Assembly (NCBI GenBank): GCA_946629065.1
Contig: CAMOXK010000010.1
Span: forward strand, 1 to 44,662
Direction: 5' to 3'
Length of the DNA stretch: 44,662 bases
Source: an uncultured Clostridia bacterium
GTDB lineage: Bacteria; Bacillota; Clostridia; Oscillospirales; Oscillospiraceae
The position numbers and the translations under genes were made by a program. Under the pieces are notes generated by a model. The model saw only the letters and a program-made list of their open reading frames with translations, was not told where the DNA came from and did no database searches. Shown piece by piece: positions 40,583 to 44,662 of this stretch. How positions within the stretch are numbered: the stretch's first letter is position 1; every line of letters begins with the position of its first letter.

Positions 40583-40748
40583 GTAGGGGAGGGGCTTGCC
40601 CCTCCCGGCAGTACATCGTTTTAAAGCAAAATGAAAAGTACGGCGAATTCGCATCTCTCTGCGAATTCGCCGTACTTTTTCACGGAGTTAGAGCTTGGTT
40701 CCGCCGGGAGGGCACATACCCGCAGGGCACGCAGAGGCCCTCCCCTAC
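40583..40748. repeat. palindromic repeat family D, copy 4
   Basis: It starts GTAGGGGAGGGGCTTGCC and ends CCCTCCCCTAC. In its centre is a perfect 20-bp stem AAAAGTACGGCGAATTCGCA with loop TCTCTC (40634-40679). This is the most complete copy. 40489-40835 holds no gene. Confidence 0.8.
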
Positions 40749-40835
40749 GGCTTACACCAAGATTTCCGCATCTGTTTCACATTTTGCTGAAAGCTCTTCT
40801 GTGTTCCCTGCTCTAATCTCAAATCTCAAAACCGG

Positions 40836-41771
40836 TCAATTGAAATACTTCCCGCTGTCCCACATAGCGGCGCAGGCGGCCAGGGACAGGAAGGCCTGCT
40901 CCGGCTCGTCGGAACGGGAGCAGATGGCGATGGGTATCCTGGCTCCCACCAGGATACCGCAGCCGGTGGCCCCGGCGTTGCGCTGCAGCACCTTCACCAT
41001 CAGGTTGCCGGAGATCAGGTTCGGCACCACGATGCCGTCAAACTCGCCGCAGAAGGGGCAGTCATAGCCCTTCAGGCGGGCAGCCTCCTTGCTCATGATC
41101 AGGTCATAGGCAATGGGGCCAACCAGGTTGCAGTCGGCAACGGGACGGGAGGCGTGCTGGTGCACCATGGTCTGGTCCTCCACGCTGTCCCGCATCTGGA
41201 AGCTGGGGGTCTCCACCAGGGACAAGAGGGCGATGTTGGGCTTCTCCACGCCGAAGACCTTCAGGGCCCGGACCATGTTGGCCACGACCTTCTTGCGCAT
41301 CTCGATGGGGGGATTGATGAGCAGGGTCACGTCGGAAATGGCCAGCACCCGCTCATAGCCGGGGACCTTCAAAAACACCACGTGGGTCACCAGGGCGTCC
41401 TCCCGGATCAGGTGATTGGCCTTGTTCAGCACCGGCATCAGAAAATCCCGGGTCTGGGTGTTGCCGCGCATGAGGCAGTCCGCCTCCCCGGCGCGGATCA
41501 TCTCGATGGCATACTGCACGGCGTCCACGGAGTCGTCGATGCCCTGCAGCCGGTAGGATCGGCCCTCCAGGCCCAGCTTCTTCAGCAGGGCGCTGATCCG
41601 CTGCTCATTTCCGACGAGCACAGGCTCCACAAAGCCCTCCTCCTGGGCGTCAAAGATGCCACGCAGCATGTTTTCCGCGTCTGCGCCGGCCACAGCCACA
41701 CGCATGGGCTTTTTCGAGGCCTTGGCCTTCTCTACGATCCCGTCAAATTCCTTTGCATAGTTTTCGTTCAT
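40836..41771 (-). CDS. ptb: phosphate butyryl/acetyltransferase family enzyme
   Basis: The 311-residue protein matches the phosphotransbutyrylase branch of the PTA_PTB family, which interconverts acyl-CoA and acyl phosphate: ADCLMRGNTQTRDFLMPVLNK, LAISDVTLLINPPIEMRKKVVANMVRALK and GPIAYDLIMSKEAARLKGY are typical. ATG 41771 follows AAGGAGGATACAAAT. A butyrate kinase gene, the usual partner, is not in the window. It lies 24 bp downstream of the M42 peptidase gene and is probably co-transcribed with it. Confidence 0.85.
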   Translation of the reverse strand: MNENYAKEFDGIVEKAKASKKPMRVAVAGADAENMLRGIFDAQEEGFVEPVLVGNEQRISALLKKLGLEGRSYRLQGIDDSVDAVQYAIEMIRAGEADCLMRGNTQTRDFLMPVLNKANHLIREDALVTHVVFLKVPGYERVLAISDVTLLINPPIEMRKKVVANMVRALKVFGVEKPNIALLSLVETPSFQMRDSVEDQTMVHQHASRPVADCNLVGPIAYDLIMSKEAARLKGYDCPFCGEFDGIVVPNLISGNLMVKVLQRNAGATGCGILVGARIPIAICSRSDEPEQAFLSLAACAAMWDSGKYFN

Positions 41772-41795
41772 ATTTGTATCCTCCTTACCGGATGA

Positions 41796-42830
41796 TTATT
41801 TCTCCAGATAGGCCCAGAGCAGCTCGAAGCAGGCGCGAAGGCCCTCGATGTGGGTCCGCTCGTAGCCGTGGGAGTTGGCGGTGCCGGGGCCGATGGCCGC
41901 GTGGCGCAGATCGTAGCCCGCGGCGATACTGGGGTCGCAGTCCGTGCCGTAGTGAGGGGTGAAGATATCCATCACATAGTCCACCCCTGCGTCGATGGCG
42001 GCCTGCCGCAGCTCGTTGGTCAAACCCCAGTGGTAGGGATAGCGGGAGTCCTTGGCGAAGATGGAGACCTTCCGCTCGTCGGAGTTCTGATCCGGCCCGG
42101 TGGGGGCGATGTCCACAGCGATCATGTCCTCCACGTCCTCGGGCAGCACGGTGGTGCCGTGGCCGATCTCCTCATAAAAGGCAAAGTAGACGTAGACCTT
42201 GCGCTTGAGGGCGACGCGCTCTTCTTTGATGGCCTTCATCAGGGCCAGCAGCACGGCGGCGCAGGCCTTGTCGTCCACAAAATGGCTCTTGAGGTAGCCG
42301 TTTGCATAGACGAAGCGGGGCTCCAGGGCGATGCTGTCCCCGGTCTCGATGCCGAGGGCACGCACGTCTGCGGCGCTCTTCACGTTCTCGTCCAGCACCA
42401 CGCACACATTCGTGCGGAAGTCCGGCGCTGCCTGGCGCAGCTCCTCCTCCGTCACATGGATGGAGTTGGGCGTGCGGCAGACGCTGCCGGTGTAGACCCT
42501 TCCCTCCCGGGTGTGGACGCGGACATTCTCCATCATGCAGTAGAAGGGATAGAGCCCGCCCACGGGGCACACGTTCAAGGTGCCGTCGGCGTTCAGGTGC
42601 CGCACCATAAGGCCGATGTCGTCCAGGTGGGCGGTGATGCAGAGGGCCTTGCCCTCGCCGCCCAGCTCCGCGATGACGCCGCCCTTGCGGATGCGGCGAT
42701 AGGGGATCGCCAGCTCCTCCAGCATGGCGCAGAGCTGGTTCTCGCTCTCCTCATAAAAGCCGGTGGTGCTGTCCACCGCCAGCAGCTTTTCAAAGTAATC
42801 CAGACAGGTCTTTTCGTCAAAACGTCCCAT
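41796..42830 (-). CDS. M42 family metallo-aminopeptidase
   Basis: The 344-residue protein has the di-metal site of M42 glutamyl-aminopeptidase-like enzymes: TAHLDDIG, FVDDKACAAV, FAFYEEIGHGTT (catalytic Glu pair), DIAPTG and ANSHGYERTH. These cytosolic enzymes degrade peptides from the N-terminus. I choose ATG 42830, 6 bp after GAGGGT; the ATG at 42836 touches that site. It lies 12 bp downstream of rsmE. Confidence 0.92.
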   Translation of the reverse strand: MGRFDEKTCLDYFEKLLAVDSTTGFYEESENQLCAMLEELAIPYRRIRKGGVIAELGGEGKALCITAHLDDIGLMVRHLNADGTLNVCPVGGLYPFYCMMENVRVHTREGRVYTGSVCRTPNSIHVTEEELRQAAPDFRTNVCVVLDENVKSAADVRALGIETGDSIALEPRFVYANGYLKSHFVDDKACAAVLLALMKAIKEERVALKRKVYVYFAFYEEIGHGTTVLPEDVEDMIAVDIAPTGPDQNSDERKVSIFAKDSRYPYHWGLTNELRQAAIDAGVDYVMDIFTPHYGTDCDPSIAAGYDLRHAAIGPGTANSHGYERTHIEGLRACFELLWAYLEK

Positions 42831-42842
42831 ATCCATACCCTC

Positions 42843-43574
42843 TTATCCCAAATTCCCGGTGGCGTACATCACCGCGGTCAGCGCCACCACCGGCGCCGTC
42901 TCGCAGCGGAGGATCCTTTCGCCCATGGAGCAGATCCGAAGGCCGGTGATCCGGGCCAGGTCCGCCTCGAAGGGGGCAAAGCCGCCTTCGGGCCCGGTGA
43001 TGAGGGCCAGGGTCTTCAAATCCCGGCTGCTGTTCAGCACCGCGTCCAGCCCTTCCCGCTCCCCGGTCTCATAGAGGAACAGGCCCAGGTCCTTCTGCAC
43101 AGCCTCGTTCAGAGCCCCGGCGAAGTCGCCTACCCAGCCCACCCTGGGGATGATGCCCCGGCCGGACTGCTTGGCGGCCTCCTCACTGATGCGCTGCCAG
43201 CGCTCCAGCTTCTTTTCCGGCGCGTCCGGCCGGGCCACGCAGCGGTCGGAGAGGAAGAAGAGGATCTCCTCGGCACCGGCCTCCACGCATTTCTGGATGA
43301 TATACTCGGTCTTGTCTCCCTTGGGCAGCCCGCAGAGCACCGTGACCTTCACGCTGGGCTCTGCCGGGCAGCGGACCACCTCCAGCACCTCCATCTCGGC
43401 CTGCTCCTTGTCGGCCTGGACCAGGCGGCACTTGTAATCCGTGCCCTCCCCGTCACAAAGGGTCACATCCTCACCGGGGCGCAGGCGCAGCACCTTCACA
43501 TGCTCCGCATCCCGTCCCCGGATGATGGCTCTCCCACCGGCAATGTTGGTTCCCGCAATGAAAAATCTGGCCAA
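42843..43574 (-). CDS. rsmE: 16S rRNA m3U1498 methyltransferase
   Basis: The 243-residue protein methylates U1498 of 16S rRNA. The N-terminus ARFFIAGTNIAGGRAIIRGRDAEHVKVLRLRPGE and the SPOUT knot motifs LITGPEGGF and GERILRCETAPVVAL are characteristic. I choose TTG 43574, which gives the usual (M)ARFF start and length. The frame is open to 43688, but that part lies in dispersed repeat A and is not homologous. It heads the group rsmE, M42 peptidase, ptb. Confidence 0.9.
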   Translation of the reverse strand: MARFFIAGTNIAGGRAIIRGRDAEHVKVLRLRPGEDVTLCDGEGTDYKCRLVQADKEQAEMEVLEVVRCPAEPSVKVTVLCGLPKGDKTEYIIQKCVEAGAEEILFFLSDRCVARPDAPEKKLERWQRISEEAAKQSGRGIIPRVGWVGDFAGALNEAVQKDLGLFLYETGEREGLDAVLNSSRDLKTLALITGPEGGFAPFEADLARITGLRICSMGERILRCETAPVVALTAVMYATGNLG

Positions 43575-43615
43575 AACGCATCCCGTCCTTCTCAAAATCG
43601 TTCTTGAAGTCCTAT

Positions 43616-43774
43616 GTAAACGATGATCAAATCGTCTGCGGCGCCTCCCGGAAAATATGTGCTCTGATTTCGTCACTTTTTCTTGCAATACACAAAGTAT
43701 TCCTGCGAAAAAGTGCCATCATCAGAACGCATATTTTCTCGGGATTCGCTCTTGCCGATTTAATCATCGTTTAC
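43616..43774 (+). repeat. dispersed repeat A, copy 3 (shortest, reference copy)
   Basis: A 159-bp element with terminal inverted repeats GTAAACGATGATCAAATCG / CGATTTAATCATCGTTTAC, plus inner near-palindromes (AAAATATGTGCTCTGATTTC against CAGAACGCATATTTTC; CACTTTTTCTTGCAATAC against GTATTCCTGCGAAAAAGTG). It resembles a MITE and lies directly upstream of rsmE. Confidence 0.8.
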
Positions 43775-43855
43775 CCATATTTTCGTAGTTTATATTATGG
43801 CACAACTCACACCTCTTTGCAAGTGCGCGCATAGGCTGGAACGGGAGAAAGGGGC

Positions 43856-44020
43856 GTGAATCATACGGAAAACCGAAGGGATCGGGAGCTGCGGCAAAAG
43901 CTCCGGCACTTTGAATCGGTGTGGGAGCGCGTCAGCGCCGGGCGGCGTCCGAAAGAGGCGGCGGAGGCCAGAGGCGTCAGGCTGATGCCCCGCAAGTGCT
44001 GCCGCAAGCGCTGGCGGTAA
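43856..44020 (+). CDS. small basic protein, 54 residues
   Basis: A GTG-started frame (ribosome binding site GGGAG 8 bp upstream) encodes MNHTENRRDRELRQKLRHFE and continues SVWERVSAGRRPKEAAEARG, VRLMPRKCCRKRWR. It is rich in Arg/Lys, with one possible amphipathic helix and a Cys-Cys near the C-terminus. It vaguely recalls small Oscillospiraceae hypotheticals with an RHFExVWxRV core, but this is from memory. No promoter is clear. Repeat blocks flank it on both sides. Confidence 0.5.
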   Translation: MNHTENRRDRELRQKLRHFESVWERVSAGRRPKEAAEARGVRLMPRKCCRKRWR

Positions 44021-44039
44021 AAAGGAAATGAAGAAATGA

Positions 44040-44160
44040 TCCCCCTTCCGACCTCGCCGCAGGCGGCTCGGCCACCTCCCCCATGGGGGGAGGCAAGCAG
44101 GTGGCCCCTCGCTTCCCCCTCGGGGGAAGTGGCCGAAGGCCGATAGGGGGATTACCATCC
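44040..44160. repeat. GC-rich palindromic block
   Basis: CTTCCCCCTCGGGGGAAG, CCTCCCCCATGGGGGGAGG and GGCCGAAGGCCGATAGGGG follow each other. The last two motifs are related, in inverse orientation, to 22341-22395. No gene is seen in 44021-44297. Confidence 0.6.
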
Positions 44161-44220
44161 CGCAAAGCGGGACACCATAATTCCTTCCCTGGCCGCAGGC
44201 CCTTCATTCCTTCATTTCTC

Positions 44221-44248
44221 TTGACCCGGGCGGGATTTGGATTATAAT
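44221..44248 (+). promoter_or_regulatory. promoter of the last gene
   Basis: TTGACC (44221-44226), 16-bp spacer, TATAAT (44243-44248), 50 bp upstream of the ATG at 44298. Confidence 0.65.
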
Positions 44249-44297
44249 AGGAAAGAAAAGCGAAGTTCCCACCATATACAGACAGGAGAGACGCCCT

Positions 44298-44662
44298 ATG
44301 CCTACCACCTGGAATCGCTCCCCCGAGGAGTTTCACAAGATCTATCTCGCCAATACCGACGCCTTCTACCGCATCGGCAGCAGCCAGCTTGCCAAGGATC
44401 TGGATGATTTCATGACCCGCTGCGCCCTGGGTCTCTGGAGCCGGGCGGGCAGCATCACCGAGCGCCATGTGGAGATGGCCAATCAAATCTATTCCAAGGG
44501 CCAGGCCAAGCCCACCTGGCTTCTGTGGAACCTGACCAGCGCCGCCTGCCAGGAGGACGTGTTCATGCCCCCGGTGTTCTTCTGGAACCTGGCGGAGAGC
44601 GACGCCCGCCGGGGCACCGAGACCTCCCGCACCTTCATCCGGATGCTGACCAACATCCTGCT
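44298..44662 (+). CDS. unrecognised protein, 5' part only
   Basis: ATG 44298 follows CAGGAGAGACGCCCT, and the frame stays open to the window edge (121 codons). The visible sequence starts MPTTWNRSPEEFHKIYLANT and continues with mostly helical segments (QLAKDLDDFMTRCALGLW, WLLWNLTSAACQEDVFMPPVFFWNLAES). No signal peptide or membrane helix is seen. I do not recognise the family. Confidence 0.75.
   Translation, partial: MPTTWNRSPEEFHKIYLANTDAFYRIGSSQLAKDLDDFMTRCALGLWSRAGSITERHVEMANQIYSKGQAKPTWLLWNLTSAACQEDVFMPPVFFWNLAESDARRGTETSRTFIRMLTNIL

Noticed and set aside
42843-43688. Longer N-terminus for RsmE
   Set aside because: The extra 38 codons lie in dispersed repeat A and have no similarity to RsmE; TTG 43574 gives the standard protein.
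1-44662. tRNA, rRNA or CRISPR arrays
   Set aside because: No cloverleaf with a GGTTCGA-type T-loop in proper context and no regularly spaced identical repeats with unique spacers were seen. This was by eye; tRNAscan and a CRISPR finder would settle it.

Overview
The window looks like a chromosomal stretch from a GC-rich, low-oxygen gut Firmicute, most likely of the Clostridia (Oscillospiraceae-like). This is inferred from strong AGGAGG ribosome binding sites, TTGACA/TATAAT promoters, U-tailed terminators, and gene families typical of that group (FakA-like kinase, phosphate butyryltransferase, M42 peptidase, paired ECF sigma/anti-sigma genes). No tRNA, rRNA, CRISPR array, intact transposase or integrase was found.

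Layout. 1-518: 3' end of a fatty-acid-kinase-like gene, followed by a cluster of hairpins. 785-5740 (minus): a YidC/Oxa1-like domain fused to a sulfatase-like hydrolase, a lipoprotein, and a FUSC-type membrane protein fused to a degenerate HAD domain. 5851-7903: pyroglutamyl peptidase and a secreted tyrosine phosphatase. 7904-8806: repeat-rich, no gene. 8807-11529 (minus): a YkvI-like transporter with a Dabb protein, a small protein and a HAD phosphatase. 11662-13644: a DUF4867 protein and a guaA gene that encodes only the ATP-pyrophosphatase part of GMP synthase.

13645-20297 is the most striking region. It is a visibly lower-GC block inserted exactly at the 3' end of guaA and bounded by a 14-bp direct repeat (13631-13644 and 20284-20297). 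An almost identical 18-bp palindrome lies about 100 bp inside each end. What is probably the original guaA terminator now sits just beyond the right repeat. The cargo is a head-to-tail series of single- and double-domain GNAT acetyltransferases plus an M3 oligopeptidase and a truncated HTH gene. They are separated by a conserved intergenic element with a paired hairpin, giving a gene-plus-repeat, cassette-like architecture. No integrase is visible.

20512-26594 holds two ECF sigma/anti-sigma pairs, an esterase/ATP-grasp pair and a lipoprotein. 26595-27520 is again repeat-rich, with a hairpin array and a composite repeat. 27521-34200 (plus) carries an MFS transporter, a NorD/CobT-like VWA protein, a CDF metal exporter with a manganese-type signature, an alkylguanine-DNA alkyltransferase, and a PfkB kinase followed by a glycerophosphodiesterase. 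34544-39495 (minus) is an ABC importer operon (permease, ATPase, binding lipoprotein, permease) followed by a second, variant glycerophosphodiesterase. The window ends with an HD hydrolase, a minus-strand group (RsmE, M42 aminopeptidase, phosphate butyryltransferase), a 54-codon gene, and the start of an unrecognised gene.

At least five families of short palindromic, non-coding dispersed repeats lie between genes. They explain nearly all gene-free stretches outside the island. All function statements rest on recognised motifs and family resemblance read from the translation; no database search was run.
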